The translations under genes were made by a program, and so were the position numbers. A stretch of DNA of 64,000 nucleotides, taken from contig JAOVVO010000068.1 in assembly GCA_028564675.1 (NCBI GenBank), positions 124,001-188,000 on the forward strand, written 5' to 3'. Shown here one piece after another: positions 13,301 through 24,940 of the stretch (position 1 is the stretch's first letter; each line of letters opens with the position of its first letter). Under the pieces are notes generated by a model. The model was not told the DNA's origin. It made no database searches and saw only the letters and a list, made by a program, of their open reading frames with translations. The DNA is from Onchocerca lupi. Lineage: Eukaryota > Nematoda > Chromadorea > Rhabditida > Onchocercidae.

Positions 13301-16081
13301 ATATTATTATTATTATACATATTTGTTTCTATCGTATCTTTCTCATATAAATCGTTATTATAGCTTCCTGCATAAATCGCCATTGTAGCTTTCTTTGTTA
13401 CTTTTTATTACTTATTTTTATACTTAAACGGGATAGAAAAGCTTTTATTAGGTTTCTCAAACTCTGGGTACTTTTCATGGAATTTGCTTTTAAATTCAGA
13501 GAAACAGTGTTTCTAATTTCAAGTTGCAGCTTATAAAATGTGTTTAGTCAGGCAAAATTTTATGATCGTAATTTTTTTCATATATATTGTAAAAAATAAA
13601 AAAATGTGATAAGATGATTTTTATTGAGGTATTTTTATTTATGGATAAAGTCATGGACTTTGATCCTAAATCTAATATTCGCTTTGCATCTATCTGTTGT
13701 AGTATTTGATAAGATGCAGTCGTAATTATCCACAATGTTTTATACTGTATTATTATCATGATAATAGCAATCATTAATATTAATATAGTTTTCGTCCAAC
13801 TTTTTGCTGTTTTCTAATTTTTATCAATCGTTTAGCCTTGTATTACAATCAGATCAAAACATTTTTTACTGATTTTGTTATTAGCATCGTCTGTTTTATT
13901 GCTTTCCACTGCCTAAATTTCATAAATTTTGTATTTGTTTTATAAATTATATGTTTGCTGCTGTATTTGTTTGGATGCCCAAATTTTATCCTATAATATA
14001 TTTGGCGAATATTCAAAAATTGCGCGTAGGAAAACGGAAAACTGTATCCATCTGTTTTTTGAGATTTTGATTTTTCGAGCATTATTGCAGGACATATCTG
14101 AACCATAAACACTGAAGATAAGACATCATCTAGAAATCTGAGTATTAATTACCGGTAATAAGACGGATATAAGTTTGCATTTCCATTTCTATCGCTACAG
14201 TTACAAATGTTCCTGTAATCATAAGAGATGATTTCAATTTGAAATCTTCAGCATGCGTAATTCATGTAATTTTGCAATAAAATAATTCAGCATTTTGGCT
14301 TATCTTTTTCGTAATCGCTTATGATTTCGAAAAACTATCTGCAATCATATTTCTTCATTAATTTCCTGTAAATTAGCTTGTTATTAAATCAAATTAGTAA
14401 TTTTATTTTAAATTCGTTGTTTTTATATTTTACGAAGCAAAATTCAATTTAGTAATTCTTTATTTTTGGTTTCGTAAAGTTTGTTTGCTCTAATTTAATA
14501 TTATTGAAGTTATATGATTTTTGATTGTTGTCAAGAATTTCTTCGATTTTTAAAAAATATTTTGAGATAAACAAAATTCTTAAATGCAGTAGTACTGTTG
14601 ATAGATTTACGATCTGAACAAATAGTATTTTGATTTTGAAAACAAACTTCATCGATGCTAGAAATTTTGGAAAGACTTTTCAAAAACATTTGAATGCATC
14701 TGAAATTTCGGGGATATTTTTGTTACCTTTCATTCATGGATCGATCTGTTTCCGGATAAAGGCTACTGCTTATAGTTGTTCAGAAAAAATGACCGGACAA
14801 TGAGGGAGGATCACATGAATTTGCGATTTTTGCAGATATAGTTCTTTATATTATATGATGACTATATATGTGCAATTTGTTGTATATTTTTTTCATTTCG
14901 TATGCTACTAAAAATGTATTTAGGGAAAAATTTCAAAAAAAATTCCGAAAGCTGAGAATGTATTGGAAAATATTATTTCGATCATAAAAATTCATCTACC
15001 TTAATGCTGTTTGATCTTTGATTTTTTTTTTTGCTTTTTCTAAAAAATTTCCACTTCAACAAAACATACATAGATTGTAACACTGCATCCTTCCCTTCAA
15101 AAATAGAAAAATTTACTTAAAATGTTTGCCTCCGTGAAGTTATGTTTGTCCGGAGAGAACTTGCAACTTTTTTTCGATGGCTAAAATTGATTTCATTTTC
15201 TTACTATAGAATTTTTGAAAATTTGAAGAGTTTTCGAAAAGCCTTAGTGAAATACTCGTCTTCAAAATTTAAACTTAACAAAAAAAATGCTGCCTATTAT
15301 TGATTTTTAAAATTACTAAAATTTCATTCATATGTTTCACAAAATCAAATCAAAAATATTTTGTAACAGTGATCAGTAAATACCGATTTGGCTTAAATAG
15401 CAGCGTTTGATTAGCAATCTTGATTTCATTAATAAATGAAACCAAAGCTTTGATTTTCGAGTTTTATAAGAAGTGAGAGATAACACAATTCAGTTTAAAT
15501 GTAGCTTCTTTATTATTCATTTTATTTGCTTCATGCTTTTGATTGCATTCCCTAAAATAGCAAATTTTGCTCTTCTTTTTTGAGAAGAAAGAATTTTTTT
15601 TTCTCTTTTTTTTTTTTTTTTTTAAATTCATAGCAAATAAGGTAACGAGTCATGGTCGTAATTTGAATAGGAGAGCTTAACAGGTTAATTAAAACTGACA
15701 TAATTAGAAATTTTGATGACTGATATCCGCTTTTGCCACTATTCTCTTAAGTTGCATGATTGTCAGGAGACGATATGTTATATCATTCTCCCAAGAAATG
15801 ATAAGAGAAGATAAAATTGCTTTGCAAAAGTAAAAAAGGATTTGTCAGTATTCTCATCTTCATAATCTAAAAGGACATATTTCCTTGCTTAAATCATACA
15901 GCATCATATAAACTTAACATTTATCACGAGAAAGATATTCAAAATTATAAGAAATTGGGATAAATATTTCGCATTTCAGAAGAAGATTTGCATTTTGGTA
16001 TTCCTTATGTCATTGTTGATGGCACTCATATTATTCCTTATTATTTACTTCGGTGGATCATCCAAATCATCAGAGAAATAG
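7395..16081 (+). CDS. unc-64: Syntaxin-1 (UNC-64 orthologue), plasma-membrane t-SNARE
   Basis: Neuronal Qa-SNARE that pairs with SNAP-25 and synaptobrevin to drive synaptic vesicle fusion and is regulated by UNC-18 and UNC-13. Exons: 7395-7427, 8157-8240, 8519-8618, 9011-9085, 9470-9675, 10332-10520, 10944-11054, then one of two terminal exons (13200-13286 or 15980-16081). Phases join without a stop, giving 266 common residues and totals of 294 or 299, close to the usual 290. The start MTKDRLSALKA matches the nematode N-peptide. The Habc region carries KTQHSTLSRKFVEVMTDYNK. The SNARE motif ends in QYQSKARR, and its zero-layer Gln (about Q229) is the last codon of the exon ending at 10520. Residues 1-266 are nearly identical to my memory of C. 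elegans UNC-64. Introns reach 2.1 kb and 2.7 kb around the alternative ends. Confidence 0.97.
13200..13286 (+). CDS. unc-64: Syntaxin alternative terminal exon 1 (membrane anchor)
   Basis: The exon follows a strong acceptor (ccctttcag), begins KKIII in phase with the common exon ending at 11054, and ends MTFIPSPF then TGA. It encodes 28 residues: a Lys pair, then about 20 hydrophobic residues, then a short Pro-containing tail. Splicing directly from 11054 gives a 294-residue protein. C. elegans unc-64 is known to make isoforms with different C-terminal hydrophobic segments, so this is most likely an alternative last exon. Confidence 0.85.
   Translation, partial: KKIIIAICVTILIAILVLMLMTFIPSPF
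15980..16081 (+). CDS. unc-64: Syntaxin alternative terminal exon 2 (membrane anchor)
   Basis: The exon follows the acceptor gcatttcag and begins KKICILV, the same start as the main C. elegans UNC-64 anchor. It continues through about 22 hydrophobic residues and ends with the polar tail FGGSSKSSEK then TAG. It encodes 33 residues, giving a 299-residue protein. It can only be used if the 13200 exon, which has its own stop, is skipped. The extra hydrophilic tail would lie outside the cell. Confidence 0.87.
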   Translation, partial: KKICILVFLMSLLMALILFLIIYFGGSSKSSEK

Positions 16082-18658
16082 GCTTTTTCCGGAGAACATT
16101 CCAGATCGATGCTCATTTATGTTTCTATTTTAACACTCAAAATATCCAGCTCGTAGAATGTGATATTTGAGTTAACAAAGTTACCACTTATTAACACTTC
16201 CTTTATTGTTGTTCCGTCTTTCTTCCAATGTGCAATTCATTTAGTTTATTATGCTTCATTTATTGGTTCATATTTCCAATTTTTGAATTTGTTTAGGCTA
16301 ATTTTTCAAATATTTCTTTGTTTCGAGCAAAAATTAACTTATAATGCTAGAAAAGTGGAATTCGAGAATCGGAATTTGATAAAGTGACCGCGATAAATCC
16401 ATAATATCTCTAGGAAATGTAAATTTTGACTTCCTTGTTACAGTAATAGCCTAAGATAAGCAAAAAATGAACGTAAAATTATGGGAAAGTAAAAGGAACT
16501 AAAAAAAGATGGATTTGATTAGAAGTGGAATTGAGAGAAAATTTATTTGGTTTAAAAAAAAAAGCCAAGAAATATACTTCCTAAAGAATTGGGAAAAATA
16601 TGCTTGTACAAAATTTAATTTATCTTCTCATAATGCTTTATTTCATAGTATTTCAGTTTTCTTACTTTCATGTCTTGAATTGCTATCTGAAAGAATATTC
16701 ATTTTATTCGCAGTTCTGGAATAAAAAATCTCTAAAATGAATAACAGTCTACACTATTATTTATTACTTTGATGTCGTCGTGATAAGATATTTGCCAAAA
16801 AAAAAAAAAAAATGACTGAACATCGAATTTTCGAAAAACTGTGCGATGCTGATCTATAAGTCATTACATTTAACCTAATTTGTCAGAATTTTGGTAATTC
16901 GTACTTCTGCCTATCTACCTATCTGTCCATTCAGCATCCTTTTTAAAATCCTTAAAATTCCCAGGATATTTCATTTTGATACTGCAGTTTAATTGTTATC
17001 ATCTGTATGATCTACGAAAATGAATGCTTTGCTCCTGGTAATTATTGTATTAAAAAATAGAAATAAATTCCACTTTTTTTATATTCTTGCCATGTAATTT
17101 ATTTGTGTCATTTATAATTATCATACAAGCACGTTTACATTATTTTTTCAATGTAAATGAAATCAATAATAAAATCAGTGATAAATTCGCTACTGCCCAC
17201 TGCAATTACAATCAGCATTTGAAGCGTAAATTTGCTTTAGTAATAGGACGCTAATTGTTAGTAATAAAGTAGCTAAATTTAATCTAATTATTACACTCAT
17301 GTGAGTAAACTAGCCGATCATAACAGATCACTATTCATAATAACTCTTTAATATCATCATTAGTATCCGAGTTGGCTGAGCTGATTAAGGATTAAGGGGA
17401 AATTCCAAAAGATCTAATGAATTGTATTGGGGAAATTCTGGTGAGATCTGACAAATGAAATTCTCAGATGAAATCCCATCATAATATAAACTCAGTTAGT
17501 AAGATTCCTATGAAGGTCTAATGCAATTAGGTTTGAATAATAATAATAATTAGTGGGGCTCGAATATATTCTAAAGAACTGATTATTGGAAACTTCTGGT
17601 ATCCGGTGAAATTTGAATGAGTGATAAACATGTTTTTGTGGCCAATAGAAAAATTCCTGTATTATTACTGTTGCATATTCGGTGATAGAAAGATTTCCTG
17701 TAAACTACTGAGACATTTACAAGATTTGTTTAGATCTTAGTTTTGATAATAAAGATGGGAAGTAGATTTAAGCTTTTATATATTACAAAATTTAATTATT
17801 ATATTTGATTTCCATAGGCAGTTATAAAAAGGAATATTTGGTTCATTGTTATTGTATTAATATCAATATTTTTGTTATATTCCAGAAAATATTTGAACTG
17901 AAGTTTTCTGAAAGTTATAATAATGGTGTGCAAATTTATGTTCGAATGATGATGAATTAAATTTTTTATCTAAAAAAGGCACAATTTGCGGACAGCTGCA
18001 CCTAATTAATTCTTTGTATTTTCTCTCGCTTACATCATTCTTCGATACATTTTGTCCAACATTGCATAGGAAGTAAACTTGAACAAAGTTCAAATTTTTT
18101 TCCTTTTCTAATATGTTCACGTCTGTGCATATATTTGCATTCGGTTCCAAAATATCTGGAATATCAACAGGTTTTGCAAGATATCACAAAAATCCTGTCT
18201 TAATTGCCTTTTAAGTATGTTGTAAAGATTTTTTTGTAACAAATTTATTTTCTGAATAAAACGATTACTTCGAAATTGCATAATAAATGCCATCTGCATT
18301 GTATTGAACCGAAACAGAACTTTCACTGTCTTCAAAAAAAAGCAATTATTGCTTAGTAAATGGGTAGAATTTATGTCAGTTGTGTAATACATAAAAATAA
18401 TTCGTCGACTGTATCTAATTGTGCGTTCTAAAAAATCTGGAGAAAGAAGTTTATCGTCCATCCACTAATAGCTCAACAACTGTTATAAGTTCAAGATATG
18501 GAAGTACATGAATACAGCGTACATTTCCGCAACAAAACAGACATAGATATTGTACAAAAGTACTTTTAAGACATTATAATTGACGAGAAAATAATGATGT
18601 TTAAGGAGCATTCTCCGTCGTGAATTCTCCATTAATCGAAATTATGTTTTTTAAATTA

Positions 18659-18712
18659 TTGACTTTAACTAAATGTGACAGCGAAATCGCTGTCACATTT
18701 AGTTAAAGTCAA
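18659..18712. repeat. Perfect 54-bp palindrome (26-bp arms, 2-base spacer)
   Basis: The left arm 18659-18684 begins TTGACTTTAACTAAATGTG. The right arm 18687-18712 is its exact reverse complement, with only AA between them. The arms are not simple sequence. It could be two head-to-head transposon termini, a cruciform-forming site or a very tight RNA hairpin. No transposase is nearby. Confidence 0.9.
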
Positions 18713-18845
18713 GAATCTATAAAACATGTGTATATAATGCACTATGTGCAAATAGCAAATATATGCTTCCAATACCAGCGATAAGTTGAAGCATAAATAA
18801 AAAGTTGGAGCATGCACTCCGAGATTTTCATGGATCGATCAGCAT

Positions 18846-19166
18846 TTGAAGCCTTGCGGATTTCATCGAGTGCATTTCCGGCAGGCCGTATTAATTCATG
18901 CAATTATTGCATTGACCAAGAAACATCAGCAGTCGGAACTCCGTGATGGTTTGGATTTGTTTTTATGTGGAAAGGACTGGAACAATTGGGTGTTGTGGCT
19001 GCCTTCTATCCTCGTCTTCCGTTGCTTGTCATTGACAGGTTCTGATGAATTCGCGGATTTCTGCATTCTCACGGGAATAGAAAATCCTTCCCTCTTTCTC
19101 CATTTCATTTTCAATTATTTCAAGTCATCAGTGTGCCAGTATGATCATGATATTTTATATATTTGA
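18846..19166 (+). other. Open stretch of unusual composition, function unknown
   Basis: A 106-codon frame lies in sequence with higher GC content than its surroundings. The opposite strand is also open over 18926-19114. I see no acceptor or donor that would connect it to another exon and no family motif. It may be a single-exon gene, an exon of an unrecognised gene, or a remnant of something else. Confidence 0.15.
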
Positions 19167-19402
19167 GAGAAATAGACGAGAAGATGATCAAGAATAAGAA
19201 AAAGTAGTCTTGTTAGACAAATGAAATCTTAAGATCAATACGGATACAATAGAAATAATTTCATTTGGAAAAAAAGGAAGTATGAGTTCCGTGATATTGG
19301 AGGAGCAGAATGGTTTTTGTCGTCATAAAATAGAGTTACAGCAACATCAATCGGTCACTTTTTATCCAAGTGGGAAATTAATCTTGCAAGGCTGAGAGTA
19401 TG

Positions 19403-19464
19403 GTTAAGTTTTAGATATCTTGCTTGGAATACATAGTTAAGTTTTAAATATCTTGCTTGGAATT
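19403..19464 (+). repeat. Tandem duplication, 33-bp period
   Basis: GTTAAGTTTTARATATCTTG begins at 19403 and again at 19436 with one mismatch, and both copies continue CTTGGAAT. It is a simple local duplication in non-coding sequence. Confidence 0.6.
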
Positions 19465-20536
19465 GAAATGCAGCTGCTAGGCGCTGACAATGCTGGCTGT
19501 TGCTGTTAATGCACGATGAAGCTACAATTCTTTTTTATCTCTAACCATATCCCACTTACATTTTCAATAGGAAGTATCCATTGATTAAGTTTTTTCCCAA
19601 TGCTAGTTTTATAATCACAGAATTTAAACACAAGTAACCTAAGTAGTTGAGTTATGACTATATTTAGTATATATTTATTAATATCTTCATGCTTAATGCA
19701 GTGAAAAAAATTTCGGCAATTTCTCCAATTCCTCAAACTTTTTTGTCGCTCAATTGGAAGTGGAAGTATATTAAAATTTTATTTGTGAAGTCAAGTTAGA
19801 TTTTCAAAAATTTTCTCAGTCGAATAATATCATTTTTCTATTGTGTTATTATAATTCACTAGAAATTATTACTTACATCCTTTTGCATCGTTTTATTATG
19901 AATACCTTACTGTGATTTATGCAGTCGACATTACAATTAATCATTTGATATTTCCTGAAAGAATTAGGGAATTACGTGTTGGTACCAGAGAAAAGGATTT
20001 CAGCATCAGATGTGAAATCTAACATTTTGATAATTTAAATGAATTTAATTGAATTGAATGTTTCTCTTACTTTTGTAATTGCGGCTTCTAAAAACTTTAA
20101 AGAATTGTTATCAGAAATACTGGAAATTTTCACGTTATTCCTCAGACTCATCAAGCAATCTTTTGTCAGAAATTTGCTTACAAATGATCATTTGAATGAT
20201 TTCAAAGAATGATTTATTCAACCACGAATTGCTTAAAAAATCTCCGTTGGACATTTTTTTTAAATTTCAACTCATGATTTCTGTTTTTCGATATTACTAA
20301 TTTTTAGTGCTGTATATTTTGTATTAAATATAAAATACAAAAAATGTCAAAAATTTTTGTATTAAATAAAAATCGATTTTTTCCATTCTCTGATTTAGGA
20401 AACACATAATTTTGCAAATAAATTATTTATTAGATGCAAGAATCTGGACAAAGCTTATCATATTATCGAAAAAAGACGAAAGTTCCATTATCAATACTTT
20501 TCCATAATAGATTTATGCAGGGATTCTATATTAGAT

Positions 20537-20544
20537 CTTTTCAG
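20537..20544 (+). promoter_or_regulatory. Likely trans-splice acceptor of the PIP4K gene
   Basis: The sequence tcttttcag ends two bases before the first ATG of the PIP4K frame. No upstream coding exon is needed, so this TTTCAG could accept a spliced leader. It could also join an upstream non-coding exon. Confidence 0.4.
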
Positions 20545-20546
20545 AG

Positions 20547-23500
20547 ATGTCCACTAAGAAAAAAACACCGCGCAAAGAAAAGAAAGGGAAAGGAAAAGTT
20601 TTGGTACCAAAATGGAAATTGTTTCGAGCTAAGGAACCACTTCTTTCGGTATTTATGTGGGGAGTGAATCATTCGGTAAACAGTTCTTGTTTTTATTAAG
20701 AATTTTATTTTATGTGTAGTTTTATAAATATTAGCTCATTTGGATTGAAAAAAGAAAAGTTTTCGCAGTATTTTAGAGCTTATTTTTCAGGCTTCATTCA
20801 AGAATTACAAACTTCACGGTGTATTTGCCTGACAATTGATCTATTCATTTGATTGCAAATAAAATTTTTATAAAAAACTATATATGAAATTAGAATTGGA
20901 ACAGCATTTAATGCTTTCCAAAATAATATATCGTTTTATAGATTAGCGAATTACTGCATGTTCCACCTCCAGGACTGTTGATGCCAGATGATTTTAAAGC
21001 CTCGATTAAAGTTAAAATCGATAATCATTTCTTCAACAAGTAAGTCAGATTGTAAATATTGCAAGCGAGTTTTCTATTTTAAGTCAAACTGACTTTAATT
21101 ATTTGGATTTGCTAAATTTGCATTGTATATTTTTTTTATTGCCGCATTTCTTGCTGAATAATGCCTAGCATAATTTCGAGATTTCAGATTCTAGAAAAGC
21201 TGATGTTATTTTATTATCAAGCAATCTAATTAAATCTACAAATGAGCAAATGATCAAAATCTAAAATCGATCACAAATGATCAAAATCAAGATTGTTATA
21301 TTGTGAAGTAATAATATGTATAAACGAAATAAGCGTATCAAAATTTTTATCATTCTAGAGATAACATGCCGAGCCATTTCAAAATCAAAGATTATTGCCC
21401 TAATGTGTTCCGAAATCTTCGTGAACAGTTTGGCGTTGATCAAAACGAATATTTAGTATGTTTATAATCTTCATTAATTTCCTTATTATTTAAGGAATTT
21501 CTTTAAGTGACAGATAAAAATTGAAATAAAGAGTTGAAATAGTTTGTTGTGAATTTCACCAATTTTTTTATTTTTGCAGCGTTCGTTAACATATAGTGAA
21601 CCGGAGCCAGAGCTAGATCAAGTGGACAAAAGTGGCCCACGTTTATTTGTTTCACATGATAAGAAATTTGTAATAAAATCTATGGATTCAGAAGCAGTTG
21701 CCGAATTGCATTCAATCCTGAGATCTTATCATGAAGTATGTTATCTCAATAAGATTTGATAGTTGGTTTTACTACAATAAGTTATCAGAATTTCAAAGCT
21801 TAAAATCTTTCAAAAAATAGAGGAGAAGGAATTTTCCCCAATAAAATGATCATAACGAATTTTGTTTGTTATGGGAATCCGAAAACCTCTTCAAATTTGT
21901 TCAGTTTTAATTGTTTTAATTCTTATCATTTGAGGATGTAATTTGTATTTTTTTTTTCGCAGTATCTGTTACATAATTGTTTGGTCATTTCAGTATGTAG
22001 TAGAAAAACATGGTAAAACATTACTTCCGCAATTTTTGGGTCTGTATCGTCTTACTGTTGATGGTAATGAAACATATTTGATTGTGATGCGTAATATTCT
22101 TGGTCGGAAATATGCAGTCCATCGTAAATATGATCTGAAGGTATATTTTTGATCGTTATTTCTTCCGATAGTTTAATCAGTGAAGTGATTCAAATGAAAT
22201 AGATATTAGATTGATTCAGTGTGTATTTATAAAATAAAAAAGCGGCCTGTTTTTAATACCCCTTACATTATCTTATGTGAAACTTATTCTATTTGGCGAT
22301 ATCAAAGTGTGATTTAGTTCACCATTTTTTTCTTTTTAATAGTATAGATCCAACTGTTTTTTAATGTGATATATTAGTTCTTATGTCTTTATAGGGGTCA
22401 ACAGTGCAGCGGCAAGCAACTGATAAAGAAAAAACGAAAGAACTACCAACACTTAAAGTTAGTTAGTTTTCACTTTATTGCTGAGTTTCTTGTATTCCAT
22501 AACTTAATCAAATATATATGTGACTGTATAATTAAGGATAATGATTTCTTGGAAGATAAGTACAAATTAATATTGCCAGCTGATGCACGTGAAAAATTGC
22601 TTTCAATGTTACGTGATGATACCGAATTCCTAACAAGAATGCATCTTATGGATTATTCACTTCTTGTTGGTTAGTTCATTTCTCGTTTGAAATTTGAAGA
22701 AAAAAGCGAACTTATAAATGAGAAATCGTATAGTGATTATTGATAGTTGAATTTGTATTTTCTTTTTCTGTTTCAGGTATCCATGATATGGATAAGGGTG
22801 AACAAGAAGCAGCGGCTCAGCAACCAGGTGAACCATCTGAAGGTGAAGTTTCAGCTGATGAACTTGTTCCAACGCCACCAGATTCACCACTACCGTCAAC
22901 GGGTGCATTTGCGCCAATCTCATCCGGTGGACCAGATCTTGATGACGAATTTTATGCAATTCCAAGTAATCCAGGTAGTTTTACCGTACACTCGTTTATC
23001 ATTCAGACTTGTATAACAATAAGTTTTTTTTTTTTTTTTCTCATACCTTTACTCTTAAATTTAGAAGAAATGGAAATAGTATAAATGAGGTAAGTAAGTA
23101 AGAGAAAAGCGTCTTGGACAAAAAATTGATGAACTTTTGAAATTGGTGGCATTTTAGTAAGCTCGTCGATTTTTAAATTGTAGAAGATTTTTATGCACTT
23201 CGTCTTACAATAGACCATTTCCAGAAAGCGATAAACGATTAATATATTTTATTGGTCTTGTCGATATACTCACCTATTATGGAGTTAAAAAGAAGACCGC
23301 TTCAGCTGCAAAAGCTGTCAAATATGGTTTGGATGCGGATAATATATCAACGGTGAAACCTGATCAGGTAATAAATTTTACAATTCTTTGAGTATTTGAA
23401 ATGTTCATAATTCTCTAAATTTTCCGAAAGTTCTTATTAATCACTTCATAAAGCAATTTTTTCGAAGTTGCATGGTGACTTCATAGTTCTCTTCATGATA

Positions 23501-23766
23501 CCGTTGTGTTGCATGATTGTTTCAGTTTTATTTATTTGATTCATAGAATGCATTGGTGCTCAAAATTTTTGCTCTAAAACTATTGCATTTAGAACCACGC
23601 ATGCCATATAGAATCCCAATATATTTTTTCTTTTTTAAGCAAAATGTGAAGTATATGAATAGCATTGCTTATGTCTCGAATTTTTTTGCAGTATGCGCGG
23701 CGATTACTTGATTTCGTAAGCAATGCAGTCAATTATAATACGGAATCAGTGGCAGTAACCCGTTAG
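20547..23766 (+). CDS. ppk-2: Phosphatidylinositol 5-phosphate 4-kinase (type II PIP kinase)
   Basis: Makes PI(4,5)P2 from PI5P. Exons: 20547-20675, 20942-21039, 21359-21455, 21580-21735, 21994-22140, 22395-22457, 22537-22669, 22777-22974, 23225-23367, 23692-23766. All phases close, giving 412 residues (human PIP4K2A has 406). Landmarks in order: a Lys-rich N-terminus, LSVFMWGVNHS, MPDDFKASIKVKIDNH, DNMPSHFKIKDYCPNVFRNL, a nucleotide-binding Lys region (DKKFVIKSM), LPQFLGLYRLTVDG, VHRKYDLKGST, LMDYSLLVGIHD, and an acidic Pro-rich insert with TPPDSP. The C-terminal specificity loop reads KKKTASAAKAVKYG, with the Ala-type sequence of type II rather than the Glu of type I kinases. The exon 8-9 junction (22974 to 23225) is the least certain: I chose the acceptor atttccag because it restores frame and matches the family. 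Confidence 0.96.
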
Positions 23767-24940
23767 CAGATATCATTTCGAATTTATTGATGAGATAATT
23801 CTACAGCACTATTTCTTTGCATGCATTTGAAGTTCTCAAAAAAAAAAAAAAAAAAAAAAATTGTAAAAATTTAATGACTTCCCGTTTCTGCAACATCTCT
23901 AGAAACAGTGCTAAAATAGTGTAATCCGGAGTTATTTCACATTATTATTTTTCTTTGATTCGTAGAAGATAGATGCTGGAAAAGATTTTTGAGAAATTTT
24001 GATCAGTTATAGAATTCATTTTCTGTTCAGAGAGACATAACTTATGCAGAATACTCTTTTTTATCTGTTTTTATATGTATTGTAATTATATTGTACCTTT
24101 TTTTCTTCGATCTCTAACTACATAATTTTGTCTATTTTTCTATTCCGTTCAATGATCCCTTTATTTATGGCTGAGAGAGCTATTCATGTTAAGAACAGCA
24201 GTTATATATCTATATTAAATTATATTTCTCTTTTTATATTTTATATCTTTAGAAATTGGGTAAAAAAAGGACAATGTTTTGCATATATAGATATACTCTA
24301 TAAAGTTCGTGTTTAAATCTTCTTACATAATTGGGAAAAGTTTTATCTCTTTCGATTTATTCGACCTAATCTTTTGTTTCTCCCTCCCAACAATCTTTTT
24401 TCATGTAATAATGTATTGATTGTTTTGTACATATTGTGATTTTTATTACTTTATTATTTATATTTGTATAAGCTTGCAGCTAACACACTGTTTTCTTGTC
24501 ATTTGATCTGTTTTCACGGGCACATCCGTCTATTAGTACTTATATTTATATTGTTGATTTTGATAAAACAAACTGAAAATCTAAAATCCGAAAAAAACTC
24601 GTTGCTGCTTTTCTCTGCGTTTTATGCGCTTATTAATTGCTTTGTTGCTTAATTCAAGTCTTTTTAAGTTTTTCTAAGAGATCAATTGTATATTATTAGG
24701 ATAATATGATTTATGCAGTCATAAATCTATTGCAAAATTAAAAAATTGTCAATATGAGAATAAGTTGCGATATTTGTGAGTCTAAAATTGCTCATGTATT
24801 AAACTTATCGTTTTCATAATTCCATTTTACACAAAGTATGCATGAGCAAAGGATTCGAAACCTCATGTCCAAATCATACCGTTGTTTGGCCCTAAAAAGT
24901 CTTGATTCCGGACTACTGTTGCAGAATTCAGTGGCGGTTG
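23767..24940. other. 1.2-kb intergenic region, PIP4K to kinesin
   Basis: AT-rich sequence with a 21-base poly-A run near 23840. It holds the PIP4K 3' UTR and the upstream region of the kinesin gene. I see no coding exon with splice support. Confidence 0.5.
24916..24924 (+). promoter_or_regulatory. Likely trans-splice acceptor of the kinesin gene
   Basis: The sequence ctgttgcag ends 16 bases before the kinesin ATG at 24941. It has the form of a 3' splice site with no need for an upstream coding exon. Confidence 0.35.

Larger units (their letters stand above)
16082..20546. other. 4.4-kb intergenic region, syntaxin to PIP4K
   Basis: Mostly AT-rich sequence without splice-supported coding. It contains the syntaxin 3' UTR, a perfect 54-bp palindrome at 18659-18712, a less AT-rich open stretch at 18846-19166, and a 33-bp-period duplication at 19403-19464. 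The PIP4K promoter should lie at the right end. Confidence 0.5.

Noticed and set aside
15988..16170. Frame overlapping the second syntaxin terminal exon
   Set aside because: It is a shifted frame of the exon at 15980-16081, which has the KKICILV anchor in the correct phase.
17875..18461. Two overlapping minus-strand frames of 91 and 114 codons
   Set aside because: Low-complexity composition, no splice sites joining them and no motif. They are probably chance frames in AT-rich DNA.
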